Source: Colwellia sp. (GTDB lineage: Bacteria; Pseudomonadota; Gammaproteobacteria; Enterobacterales; Alteromonadaceae). From it: a stretch of DNA of 64,000 bases. Where the stretch lies: assembly GCA_013215655.1 (NCBI GenBank), contig JABSOX010000010.1, forward strand, positions 1 to 64,000, written 5' to 3'. The notes under the pieces are model-generated. The model was not told the origin of the DNA and did not search any database. It saw only the letters and a program-made list of their open reading frames with translations. A program made the position numbers and the translations under genes. Positions 50,059-59,430 of the stretch are shown piece after piece (positions within the stretch are counted from its first letter, which is position 1; every line of letters begins with the position of its first letter).

Positions 50059-51414
50059 TCAATTCAACGTAACAAACTCTTCTGCTGACGTAGGATGAAT
50101 AGCGACGGTATTATCAAAATCAGCTTTGGTTGCACCCATTTTCATGGCGACAGCGAAGCCTTGTAATAATTCGTCACTACCAAAACCGATACTGTGAATA
50201 CCAACAATTTTTTCTTCTTTACCAATACAAACTAGTTTCATGCGTGTTGGGTCGCGGTAATCTTCAGTAAGAGCTTGATAAAGCGCAGTAAACTGTGAGT
50301 TATATACTTTAACTTGCTCGTCGCCGTATTCTGCAATGGCATCTTTTTCACTTAAACCAACAGTACCAATAACGGGGTGACTAAATACTACCGTGGCAAT
50401 ATTCGTATAATCTAAATGCTCATAAGGCTTATTGTTAAATAAACGTTCACATAACCGTCGTCCTGCGGCTACGGCTACGGGGGTTAATTGCGCGCGGCCC
50501 GTATTGTCACCGACCGCATAAATATTACTGACATTGGTATTCTGATATTTGTCAGTAGGGATGAAGCCACGTTCATCAACCTCTACACCTGCAGCAGCAA
50601 GATTGATTTTGTCATTAGCAGGCTCACGCCCTATTGCCCAAACTAAGCATTCTACTGGGCCAACTGAGTTGCCATTTTCAAGATGTACGGTTAATAAGCC
50701 ATCACTATGTTTTTCAATACGAGTAGGGATGCTCTGGGTATGTAACGTTGGTCCATGTTTCGCCATTTGCTCGACTAAGGTATCACTTAACATATCATCA
50801 AAACCACGTAACGGTTTTTCTTTACGCACTAATAAATGTGTTTTTGTACCTAACGCGTGAAATACTCCAGCTAATTCGACGGCAATATAGCCAGCACCAA
50901 TAACTGCAGCACTTTTAGGTTGCTCTGTTAAGGCAAAAAAGCCATTAGAGTCTATGCCATATTCTGCACCTTCAATATTAGGAATTGAAGGACGACCACC
51001 CGTAGCAATAGTTATATGGTCAGCGGTATATAAAGTGCCATTGACATCAATTGTATTTTTGTTAACAAAAGTGGCAAAACCATTGATAATAGTAACATCG
51101 TTATTATCGAAACCACGCTGATATGCAGCATGAATGCGCTCAATATAGGCTTCGCGATTTTTGACTAAAGTTGACCAATCGAATGATTGTAAAGGAGCTT
51201 TAAAACCATAATCTGCCGCATAATGAAGAGCATCTGCAATTTGACCTGCATACCACATTGCCTTTTTAGGTACACAACCGACATTAACACAAGTACCTCC
51301 CATAGGACCCACTTCAATGATTGCTGCTTTCTTTCCTAAACGGGCGGCGCGGTTTGCTGAGGCGATACCACCGCTGCCACCACCAATGGATATATAATCA
51401 AAATGTTGGGTCAT
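50059..51414 (-). CDS. gor: Glutathione-disulfide reductase
   Basis: The 451-residue flavoprotein has the FAD motif [15 protein letters not shown], the redox disulfide [13 protein letters not shown], the NADPH motif [16 protein letters not shown] and the C-terminal interface [11 protein letters not shown] with the catalytic His. It restores reduced glutathione from GSSG using NADPH, which supports the formaldehyde pathway encoded elsewhere in the window. The length is typical (about 450). It stands as a single gene and starts ATGACCCAACA with a ribosome site AAGGAACC. Confidence 0.96.
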   Translation of the reverse strand: MTQHFDYISIGGGSGGIASANRAARLGKKAAIIEVGPMGGTCVNVGCVPKKAMWYAGQIADALHYAADYGFKAPLQSFDWSTLVKNREAYIERIHAAYQRGFDNNDVTIINGFATFVNKNTIDVNGTLYTADHITIATGGRPSIPNIEGAEYGIDSNGFFALTEQPKSAAVIGAGYIAVELAGVFHALGTKTHLLVRKEKPLRGFDDMLSDTLVEQMAKHGPTLHTQSIPTRIEKHSDGLLTVHLENGNSVGPVECLVWAIGREPANDKINLAAAGVEVDERGFIPTDKYQNTNVSNIYAVGDNTGRAQLTPVAVAAGRRLCERLFNNKPYEHLDYTNIATVVFSHPVIGTVGLSEKDAIAEYGDEQVKVYNSQFTALYQALTEDYRDPTRMKLVCIGKEEKIVGIHSIGFGSDELLQGFAVAMKMGATKADFDNTVAIHPTSAEEFVTLN

Positions 51415-51563
51415 GTGAGGTTCCTTGGGTGTTAATAATTAACTATTAAAAGAGATGTGGGAGCAAAGCAAAAATAATCAAGTATTAGCTGGTTTATTCG
51501 TGCTTATATGTACGTATAAACAATCATTTTGTACGTTGGCGCACAAAAGAGCTTTAATATGAA

Positions 51564-54500
51564 CTAAAATGCTAATAACTCTGTACTATTTATTTCTAGC
51601 ATTTCGGTTATTTTACTCGCTTCAATGGGTCTGCTATATAAATACCCTTGAATATAATTACATTCGCGCTCAGCTAAATAATCTAATTGTTCTTTGGTTT
51701 CGACACCCTCGGCAATACAACGCATATTTAAATTTTTAGCTAAAACAATGGTTGCATCAACAATGGCTTCATCGGCACTGTCTTCACCAATGCCTGAAAC
51801 AAAGACGCGGTCAATTTTAATGACGTCGAGAGGAAGGTTTTTTAAATATGATAATGACGAATAGCCAGTACCAAAATCATCTAAGGCGAGTGATACACCA
51901 AGCTTAGATAAAGCGCGCATGGTTTTAATGGCTTTGTCAGGTTCAGATATTAAGGCGCTTTCGGTCACTTCCAATTTTAGTGCCTTTGCGGGTAAGTCAT
52001 TTTCAGCTAACAGCTTGGTGATGTATGGCACTAAACTGTCTTTAGCAAAATGCTGTGGTGATAAGTTAACGGATAAAAACATTTTTGGGCGTAGTTTGCG
52101 CCATTTTTTTAAATCCGCTAAACCACGATCTAATGCAGCCTCAGTCATCGGGATAATTAAGCCGAGTTCTTCTGCAATTGGAATAAAAGATAGCGGTGGT
52201 ATAAGCCCATCTTTGGTTTGCCAGCGCATTAATAATTCAACGCCTTTAGCTTTGCCTTCAAAGGCATCTACAATAGGTTGATAATGATTAATAAATTCAT
52301 TATTTTTATGAGCAGCTTGTAAGTTACTTTCTGTTTTCAGCCGAGCACTAGCCTCATAGTTCATCCGTTGCGTAAAAAACTGAAAAGTATTACGACCTAT
52401 TTGTTTGGCGTGGTACATAGCAACATCAGCATGGCGCAATAATTCGTCAGAATCATTTGCATCGTCAGGATAAAGCGCGATACCAATACTTGCACCTACA
52501 CCGACGGTATTTTCATTTAAAATTACAGGTTGTTCGATCACATTAATAATTTTTTGGGCAATTTTTCCCAGTTGTGAATTGTTTTTGAAAGATTCAAGCA
52601 AAATAACAAATTCATCACCACCAATACGCGCAACAGTATCATCAACACGTAGAATGTTTGATAGGCGGTAAGTAATTTCTTTGAGTAACATGTCACCATA
52701 GTCATGTCCTAATGAGTCATTTATTTGCTTAAAGCGGTCTAAATCAATAAAGAATAAAGCGATTGATTGTTTTTTACGTTTTGAATATGCCATGGCATGT
52801 TTGATACGTTCAAGCAGTAGTGAGCGATTAGGTAAATTGGTTAAATAATCATAATTGGCTAAATAGCGTAACTCTTGCTCTGCTGTTTTTTGTGCCGATA
52901 TATCTGTAAAAATAAAGACATAATGTAGATCATTGGTAGCTTCATTCTTACTGACATTGATTTTAATGATGACATGATATTCTTCACCATTTTTAACTTG
53001 TATTAATTCTTCCCCTTGCCAATGCTCCCCTTCTTTTAAGGTTGATAAAATTTCTTTATAAAATCGTTTGCGTTTGCGACTTAATCCTAGAATGTCGTAA
53101 GAAAACTTAAATTCTTCTTCAGACCAACCAAAGACATCTCTTAATGATTTATTTGCTGTTACCCGAGTAAAGTTTTCACTAATAATAAGCACCCAATCTT
53201 TGGTTTGCTTAAAGGCATCACCGTAATATAAAGCACGTTCTTGTACTGCTCGCGACTCGGTAATGTTGGTATATGAACCTGTAATGCGATTTGGTTTGCC
53301 ACTTTCAGATAAAGCAACAATTTTTCCTAAATCTTTATACCAAAGCCATTGTCCATCGGCGCTTTTTAATCGATAGGTACAAGAAAAATTTTTACTCATA
53401 TCGCTGGCGAGAATAAACTTTTCCCATTTGAGTAAAAAGGCTTCTCTATCGTCAGGATGGATTAATTCAGCATGTTTGGTGAAATGATACGAAGAGGCTA
53501 AGTCGGCATAACCCAAATCGTTTGCACCACGTTTACCAAACATTAAATTGTCATTGGCTTGCCAGTCCCAAACTTCACTGTTACTACCTGTTAATGCTAA
53601 TTGCAGACGGTTTTCTCGATACTTAACTTCTTCATGGGCAAGTAATAACTGTTTACGCTGAATCCTTCGACGATATAACCAAAAACCGAATACTGAGAAA
53701 ATGAATACGGTATAAATTAAGTAGGCTCCGGGAGATGCCCAAAGTGCATAACTGACCTTAAGGTGTAATTGTGTTGGTTGAGAAAAATCACCGGTTATTG
53801 GCGATTTAGCTCTAATGGTTAGAATGTGATGTCCTGATGGTAAATTGGGAAAAGTAATATGATTTTCGTAAGTTAGGGGGTAATCAATATTTTTATTACC
53901 AGATAGCGTATATTTAAATTGGATATTGTCACTCTCAACATACGATAAAGTGGAGAAATCAATACGAATGCCAAAGTCATCATATCGCAATGCTAAATCC
54001 TCCATTGAGTTGAGTAATAAAGGAAAGGTTGCTTCTCTTGAAAGTATTTCCACATTGGTGACTTTCACTTGAGTATTTTTCTGACGGTGTACATTTTTTA
54101 ATTTAATGGGATCAAAAATACTGATGCCCCCCATTGAGCCATAAACTAATTTACCATTAGGTAACTTGGCATGTGCTAAGGCATTGAATTCAGTGGCTAC
54201 AAGACCATGGCTGGTGGTAAATTTTCTTAAGTGCTGGCTTTCTTTATTTAGTACAAAAATGCCACTGTGGGTGGAAAACCAAATATCACCATCAACATCG
54301 GCTTGTACACCATATAAATCATCGTCAATAATGGAATTGCTCTGGTCAAAGAAGTACTTGGCAGTAAAAGATGGTAATTCTAAACCAACGAGTCCTTTAC
54401 TTGAATAACTTAGCCAGAGAATATTGTCGTTTACTACCCAGTTATCAATATACGACCACTCCGTAGCGAGAACATTCTGGTGATGGTACAAACGTTTCAC

Positions 54501-56147
54501 TACTCTGGTATTGTCATCAAATGCCCATAAAGCATCATTGGTTGAAAAGAGAAATAAAGAGCTATTAGGTAAAAAACCAAATAGGTTATAAATTTTATCC
54601 GCAGAAACTTTTTTGGTTATTTCAGGTAAATAATCAATGGCTTCTGTGGTTAGAGATATTTTATAAAGCCCTTCAGAACTGACCGTCCACAAATTATCAG
54701 ATGTATCTAAAACAATGCTTTGTTGTTCTGGTTTTAATAAGGCTGCCACTTTATCACCAAATGGTGATTCAATGATTTTTTTAGATTTGGTATCAAATAC
54801 ACGCACGCCCTTTGGCGTGGCTAAAACAAGCCGTGCTTGACTATCTTCTAATATCTCATAAATATAACTACTGGTATATTGTGCTTTTGAATCTAAATTT
54901 ACGATAAATTGCTCTACTGTATGAGCTTTATTATTAACTAAATTTAGGCCATTAGCGGTACCAACCCAAAATAAGTTTGGGTCGTTACTATGGGGTGAAA
55001 TCCCCCAAATTTCATTTGTACTTAAACTCGCAACACTATTTTGTTGATAACGAAAATTTGTTATTAACTCCCGTTGAGGCTGCCATTGATAAAGCCCAGT
55101 GGAGTTTGTACCTAGCCAGAATATCCCCGAATTATCCATAAAGAGTGAAGAAATAATATTGTCTGATATATCTTCAAAGGCATCACTGTAAGAAAATAAA
55201 TATTCAACCTCATGGTTTGTTGTATCTATGACAAACAAACCCTCATGACTACCAATATACAGTTTCTTGTTATCTGTAAAAAACTTCCATGTCGAAATGC
55301 CTTCAATGACCAATTGATATAAAGGCAGATTTTTTTCTTTAGCAATATATTGATGCATATCACTTACATCAAGACTAAATACACCGTCGTTACTGCCTAT
55401 AAATAATTCATTTTTGTCACTTATGTTAACGGTATATGCTTTGTTGGCTTCAGCGAGATAAAATGAATCTTTATGTGTATTTGAATGAGATACATCGGGC
55501 AGCTTACGTAGTGTTTTTGTTTTTATGTCGTAAACAAAAACGCCATCCCTCGTTCCTAAATAAACAATTTCATTGTGTAGCGCTATTTCAAAAATATTAT
55601 CTTTATTTTTTAACTTCGATGATAAATCGATAACTTGTTTTGATTCGCCTGTATCAGCATGGTAAAGCACCAATGTTTTAGAGCTTGCAATCCAATAACT
55701 ATTATTAGCATCTTCTTTTACATCTATAATGTAATAGTCTTTGTTTTTAGGAGCATGAGATAAAATATGTTGATAGTGGTCATTTTTGGGGTTGTAGGTA
55801 TATAACCCTTTACTATAAAGATTTATCCAGATCAGTCCTTTGCTATCTTGCATCAAATCTATAACGCTAAAGTTTTGAAAATCTCCATCGGGGCCATTGA
55901 GTTGCTTGAAGGAGTAGCCGTCATAAATATTGATGCCATTTTCGGTACCGAACCACATAAAACCACGGCTATCTTGCAATATCGTATTAACGGTACCTTG
56001 TGATAAGCCATCTTTAACGGTTAGACGATCTAAGTGAAGATTGTTTATTTTTGCTTGTGCTAAACGCATAGAGCTGCAATTTAACAAAAACGTTAAAAAC
56101 AATAAAAAACATATTTTAAAAACCGTAAAATTCAAAAAAAGCACCAA
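51564..56147 (-). CDS. Propeller-type membrane receptor with PAS, GGDEF and EAL domains
   Basis: The 1527-residue protein starts with a signal peptide. A two-component-regulator-type beta-propeller follows (residues about 35-700; repeats such as GLSQGTVNTILQDSRGFMWF and DGDIWFSTHSGIFVL). A Y_Y_Y domain comes next (YTLSGNKNIDYPLTY... LTIRAKSP), then a membrane helix (about 800-820). The cytoplasmic part has PAS domains (LIHPDDREAFLLKWEKF; ITESRAVQERALYYG), GGDEF with an intact motif (RIGGDEFVILLES) and EAL with intact ELLMRW plus DDFGTGYSSLSYL. Both cyclic-di-GMP synthesis and breakdown are possible, and the propeller probably senses a periplasmic ligand. It is a single gene. Confidence 0.92.
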   Translation of the reverse strand: MVLFLNFTVFKICFLLFLTFLLNCSSMRLAQAKINNLHLDRLTVKDGLSQGTVNTILQDSRGFMWFGTENGINIYDGYSFKQLNGPDGDFQNFSVIDLMQDSKGLIWINLYSKGLYTYNPKNDHYQHILSHAPKNKDYYIIDVKEDANNSYWIASSKTLVLYHADTGESKQVIDLSSKLKNKDNIFEIALHNEIVYLGTRDGVFVYDIKTKTLRKLPDVSHSNTHKDSFYLAEANKAYTVNISDKNELFIGSNDGVFSLDVSDMHQYIAKEKNLPLYQLVIEGISTWKFFTDNKKLYIGSHEGLFVIDTTNHEVEYLFSYSDAFEDISDNIISSLFMDNSGIFWLGTNSTGLYQWQPQRELITNFRYQQNSVASLSTNEIWGISPHSNDPNLFWVGTANGLNLVNNKAHTVEQFIVNLDSKAQYTSSYIYEILEDSQARLVLATPKGVRVFDTKSKKIIESPFGDKVAALLKPEQQSIVLDTSDNLWTVSSEGLYKISLTTEAIDYLPEITKKVSADKIYNLFGFLPNSSLFLFSTNDALWAFDDNTRVVKRLYHHQNVLATEWSYIDNWVVNDNILWLSYSSKGLVGLELPSFTAKYFFDQSNSIIDDDLYGVQADVDGDIWFSTHSGIFVLNKESQHLRKFTTSHGLVATEFNALAHAKLPNGKLVYGSMGGISIFDPIKLKNVHRQKNTQVKVTNVEILSREATFPLLLNSMEDLALRYDDFGIRIDFSTLSYVESDNIQFKYTLSGNKNIDYPLTYENHITFPNLPSGHHILTIRAKSPITGDFSQPTQLHLKVSYALWASPGAYLIYTVFIFSVFGFWLYRRRIQRKQLLLAHEEVKYRENRLQLALTGSNSEVWDWQANDNLMFGKRGANDLGYADLASSYHFTKHAELIHPDDREAFLLKWEKFILASDMSKNFSCTYRLKSADGQWLWYKDLGKIVALSESGKPNRITGSYTNITESRAVQERALYYGDAFKQTKDWVLIISENFTRVTANKSLRDVFGWSEEEFKFSYDILGLSRKRKRFYKEILSTLKEGEHWQGEELIQVKNGEEYHVIIKINVSKNEATNDLHYVFIFTDISAQKTAEQELRYLANYDYLTNLPNRSLLLERIKHAMAYSKRKKQSIALFFIDLDRFKQINDSLGHDYGDMLLKEITYRLSNILRVDDTVARIGGDEFVILLESFKNNSQLGKIAQKIINVIEQPVILNENTVGVGASIGIALYPDDANDSDELLRHADVAMYHAKQIGRNTFQFFTQRMNYEASARLKTESNLQAAHKNNEFINHYQPIVDAFEGKAKGVELLMRWQTKDGLIPPLSFIPIAEELGLIIPMTEAALDRGLADLKKWRKLRPKMFLSVNLSPQHFAKDSLVPYITKLLAENDLPAKALKLEVTESALISEPDKAIKTMRALSKLGVSLALDDFGTGYSSLSYLKNLPLDVIKIDRVFVSGIGEDSADEAIVDATIVLAKNLNMRCIAEGVETKEQLDYLAERECNYIQGYLYSRPIEASKITEMLEINSTELLAF

Positions 56148-56442
56148 ATATTAATAAAAAAAGAGTTACTTACACAGAGTAAAAAACCAACGAATATACG
56201 TTATGTTAATTTTAGTACAATTTGTTGAACCTTTTAAAGTTCTTATGTATTTCACTCACTAACGTGCAACAACATGTTTACATTGTATTCACGGTAAGCG
56301 TTGTCATCTTGATTAAAAAGAAAAAAACCTGATTTCATAACTGAATTTTATAAGGATGTTATTTATTAATCCTAATACCGACCTTGAATTTTTGCTTATT
56401 TGAACTTACATCTAAGGTATCATTTATTAATTTTCACTACCT

Positions 56443-58503
56443 ATGACTAATCCACTTTTATTACAAGCAAGTTTACCTCTCTTTTCAAAAATAAAACCTG
56501 AACATGTAAAACCTGCTGTTGAGCAGGCCATTACAAAATGCAAAGACGCTATTGCCGATGTGCTCGCCAATCAGAAAGTTTTCACTTGGAAAAATTTGGT
56601 GATGCCCATTGATGAAGTTGATGATGTCTTAGGAAAATTATGGTCACCCGTTTCACATATGAATTCGGTAGTGAATAGTGATGAATTGCGTGATGCATAT
56701 GAGTCTTGCCTGCCTTTGCTTTCGGAATATGGGACGTTTGTAGGTCAACACCAAGGCTTGTATCAAGCCTATCAACAACTAGCTGAAAGCGATGATTATA
56801 AAAATCTAAACGTGGCGCAAAAGAAAGTAATCGATAATGCTTTACGCGACTTTAAATTATCAGGTATCGCCTTAAACGAGCAAGATAAAAAACGTTATGG
56901 TGAAATATCAACACGTTTGTCTGAGCTTAGTTCTCAATTTAGTAATAATGTGATGGATGCTACACAAGCATTTAACGTAAATATTACCGATGAAGATGAA
57001 TTAGCGGGTTTGCCCGATAGTGCTAAAGAGGCAGCACAAGCACTTGCTAAAGAGAAAGAGCTATCTGGCTGGTCATTTACCTTAGACTACCCTAGTTATT
57101 TACCTGTAATGATGTATTGCGATAACAGGGACCTTCGTGAAAAAATGTATAGTGCATTTTGTACCCGAGCATCAGATCAAGGCCCTAATGCGGGTGAATT
57201 TGATAACAGCGATAATATGGCTGAAATCTTAAAGCTTCGTCATGAATTAGCCTTGTTGCTTGATTTTGACAACTATTCAGAAAAATCTATTGCCACTAAA
57301 ATGGCAAGTGGTACGGCCGAAGTTTTAACCTTTTTAGAAAATTTAGCGGTTAAGTCAAAAGAACAAGGACAGAAAGAGTTTGCTGAATTAACAGATTTTG
57401 CTCAGTCATTATCGACGGATAATACCAACCTACAAGCTTGGGATTTACCTTATTATGCTGAAAAGTTAAAACAAGAACGCTATTCTATTTCAGATGAAGC
57501 CTTACGCCCTTATTTCCCAGAAGATAAAATAGTGAAGGGTTTATTTGAAGTGGTTCGTCGCTTATTTGGTTTAACCATCAAAGTGCGCACCGGTGTTGAT
57601 ACTTGGCATAAAGACGTTAAGTTTTATGATGTTTTTGATGTGGATAACAATCAACGTGGTAGCTTTTATCTTGATTTATATGCGCGCGCCAAAAAACGTG
57701 GCGGTGCGTGGATGGATGATTGTGTTGGTCGTAGAGAACTTGTTAATGGTGAAATACAACTGCCGGTAGCCTATTTAACTTGTAATTTTAATCAACCCAT
57801 TGGTGATAAACCCGCGTTATTTACGCATGATGAAGTGGTGACCTTATTCCATGAGTTTGGTCATGGTATCCATCATATGTTGACGCAAATTAATGCTAGC
57901 AGTGTTGCTGGTATTAATGGTGTACCTTGGGATGCTGTTGAATTACCAAGCCAATTTTTAGAAAACTGGTGCTGGCAATCTGAAGCTTTAGCCTTTATGT
58001 CAGGCCATTTTGAAACAGGTGAACCTTTACCTCAAGAAATGCTTGATAAAATGTTAGCCGCTAAAAACTTCCAATCGGCGATGCAGATGTTACGTCAGCT
58101 TGAATTTAGTATTTTTGATTTTCAAATGCATCTCAATTATGCAGAACAAACAGCTACAACAGAACAAGATAACTATATTCAACAAATTTTAAACAAAGTT
58201 CGTCAGCAATATTCGGTGACTACTGCGCCAGAATTTAATCGCTTTCAACATGGTTTTAGCCATATCTTTGGTGGCGGTTATGCGGCAGGGTATTATAGCT
58301 ATAAATGGGCTGAAGTTTTATCGGCTGATGCCTTTTCGCGCTTTGAAGAAGAAGGTGTCTTTAATGAGCAAGTTGGCAGAGATTTTCTGACCAATATTTT
58401 AGAAAAAGGTGGTTCACAAGAACCCAGTGAGTTATTTAGTGCCTTCAGAGGTCGAGCCCCAGAAATTGATGCTCTATTAAGACATTCAGGTATCGCGAAT
58501 TAA
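56443..58503 (+). CDS. prlC: Oligopeptidase A (M3 metallopeptidase)
   Basis: The 686-residue zinc peptidase has the HExxH site in TLFHEFGHGIHHML and the third ligand in the downstream segment LPSQFLENWCWQSEAL. The N-terminal region (NPLLLQASLPLFSKIKPEHV) and C-terminal HGFSHIFGGGYAAGYYSYKWAEVL match OpdA. It degrades short peptides and cleaved signal peptides in the cytoplasm. A weak upstream site precedes the ATG. A strong hairpin terminator follows at 58531. Confidence 0.97.
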   Translation: MTNPLLLQASLPLFSKIKPEHVKPAVEQAITKCKDAIADVLANQKVFTWKNLVMPIDEVDDVLGKLWSPVSHMNSVVNSDELRDAYESCLPLLSEYGTFVGQHQGLYQAYQQLAESDDYKNLNVAQKKVIDNALRDFKLSGIALNEQDKKRYGEISTRLSELSSQFSNNVMDATQAFNVNITDEDELAGLPDSAKEAAQALAKEKELSGWSFTLDYPSYLPVMMYCDNRDLREKMYSAFCTRASDQGPNAGEFDNSDNMAEILKLRHELALLLDFDNYSEKSIATKMASGTAEVLTFLENLAVKSKEQGQKEFAELTDFAQSLSTDNTNLQAWDLPYYAEKLKQERYSISDEALRPYFPEDKIVKGLFEVVRRLFGLTIKVRTGVDTWHKDVKFYDVFDVDNNQRGSFYLDLYARAKKRGGAWMDDCVGRRELVNGEIQLPVAYLTCNFNQPIGDKPALFTHDEVVTLFHEFGHGIHHMLTQINASSVAGINGVPWDAVELPSQFLENWCWQSEALAFMSGHFETGEPLPQEMLDKMLAAKNFQSAMQMLRQLEFSIFDFQMHLNYAEQTATTEQDNYIQQILNKVRQQYSVTTAPEFNRFQHGFSHIFGGGYAAGYYSYKWAEVLSADAFSRFEEEGVFNEQVGRDFLTNILEKGGSQEPSELFSAFRGRAPEIDALLRHSGIAN

Positions 58504-58530
58504 TTAGTTGATTTATAAAGGATTGAATAA

Positions 58531-58573
58531 ACGTAGATAAAGTTAAAATATATTTATCTACGTTTTAGTTTTT
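58531..58573 (+). terminator. prlC terminator
   Basis: ACGTAGATAAA (58531-58541) pairs perfectly with TTTATCTACGT (58553-58563), and TTTAGTTTTT follows. It lies 28 bases after the prlC stop. Confidence 0.8.
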
Positions 58574-58602
58574 AACTGAAATCTCTCGGTCACTGTAAAT
58601 GG

Positions 58603-58854
58603 TTATTTAAAAAACACCTTATCACCAATTATTTTAAAAGCAGGTGTACCTTTAATCAGCGTATCTCGTGCAAAGATAACCTCACATTGAGGGCAAGTGC
58701 AGGGTGTCGTAGTAAAGTCTTTGCTAATCCGTTCCTTGAAACACTTTACTAAGGCTCCTTTACCACCCTTTCGATATTTAAATAATTGTGTTCGGCATTT
58801 ACTACAATAAATATCGACGGTTTTAGTTGGACCTTTTTTGTTGGGTTTCGCCAT
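58603..58854 (-). CDS. Small zinc-ribbon protein
   Basis: The 83-residue basic protein has a CSKC pair near residue 18 and a CPQC pair near residue 54, spaced like a zinc ribbon, with an extra Cys in VKCFKERI. Its basic N-terminus (AKPNKKGPTK) suggests nucleic-acid binding. It lies 30 bases after the peroxiredoxin gene on the same strand and may share its transcript. Such ribbons are common as uncharacterised genes in Alteromonadales. The function is unknown. Confidence 0.7.
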   Translation of the reverse strand: MAKPNKKGPTKTVDIYCSKCRTQLFKYRKGGKGALVKCFKERISKDFTTTPCTCPQCEVIFARDTLIKGTPAFKIIGDKVFFK

Positions 58855-58884
58855 TAATTAGTCCATTCTGTATAACAATCATTC

Positions 58885-59430
58885 TTAACTGCTGTTTTTA
58901 TTGAATACTTTCTCAATATTTAATTCTTGTAAGTTTCTGGCGATATCTTCTGCAGCCGTTTTAGGGTTAATATCATCGTCAATTTTTAAGATCTTACCTT
59001 CTTTTGAAATATAGAAAGTGACGCGGCTGGCGACACGGACAAAATTTAGTACATCATATGCTTTTGCCGTTGCTTTAGTTGGATCGCTGAGCATCGGAAA
59101 ATCAGCTTTCGTTTTTTCAGCAAAATCTTTATTGTCCTCTAATGGATCAACACTCGCCATAAAATAACTGACGTGGTAATCACGAATAAGCTGCCCTTTT
59201 TCAACCAAAGACTTACATTCGATAGTGCAGCCACGAGTATTTGCCATGGGATACCAAGCTAAAACTATAGTTTGTTTATCTTTGTAATTGCTAAGTTGAT
59301 AGAAATCGCCATTGGTGGCTTGTAATCTAAAGTCGGGAGCAATATCACCCACTGACAAGTCAGTGGCTTGTAATGTGAAACAACTAAAGGTGACGATTAG
59401 TGTAAATAGTATTTTAATTTTTTTAAGCAT
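58885..59430 (-). CDS. Exported peroxiredoxin, BCP/PrxQ type
   Basis: The 181-residue protein has a signal peptide (MLKKIKILFTLIVTFSCFTLQA) and the AhpC/TSA fold: VGDIAPDFRLQATNG and LAWYPMANTRGCTIECKSL. The peroxidatic Cys is in GCT. The second Cys follows after only three residues (C-x3-C) rather than the C-x4-C of standard BCP. It reduces peroxides in the periplasm with an unknown electron donor. Its start overlaps the end of recG by 8 bases, so the two are linked in one transcript. Confidence 0.88.
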   Translation of the reverse strand: MLKKIKILFTLIVTFSCFTLQATDLSVGDIAPDFRLQATNGDFYQLSNYKDKQTIVLAWYPMANTRGCTIECKSLVEKGQLIRDYHVSYFMASVDPLEDNKDFAEKTKADFPMLSDPTKATAKAYDVLNFVRVASRVTFYISKEGKILKIDDDINPKTAAEDIARNLQELNIEKVFNKNSS

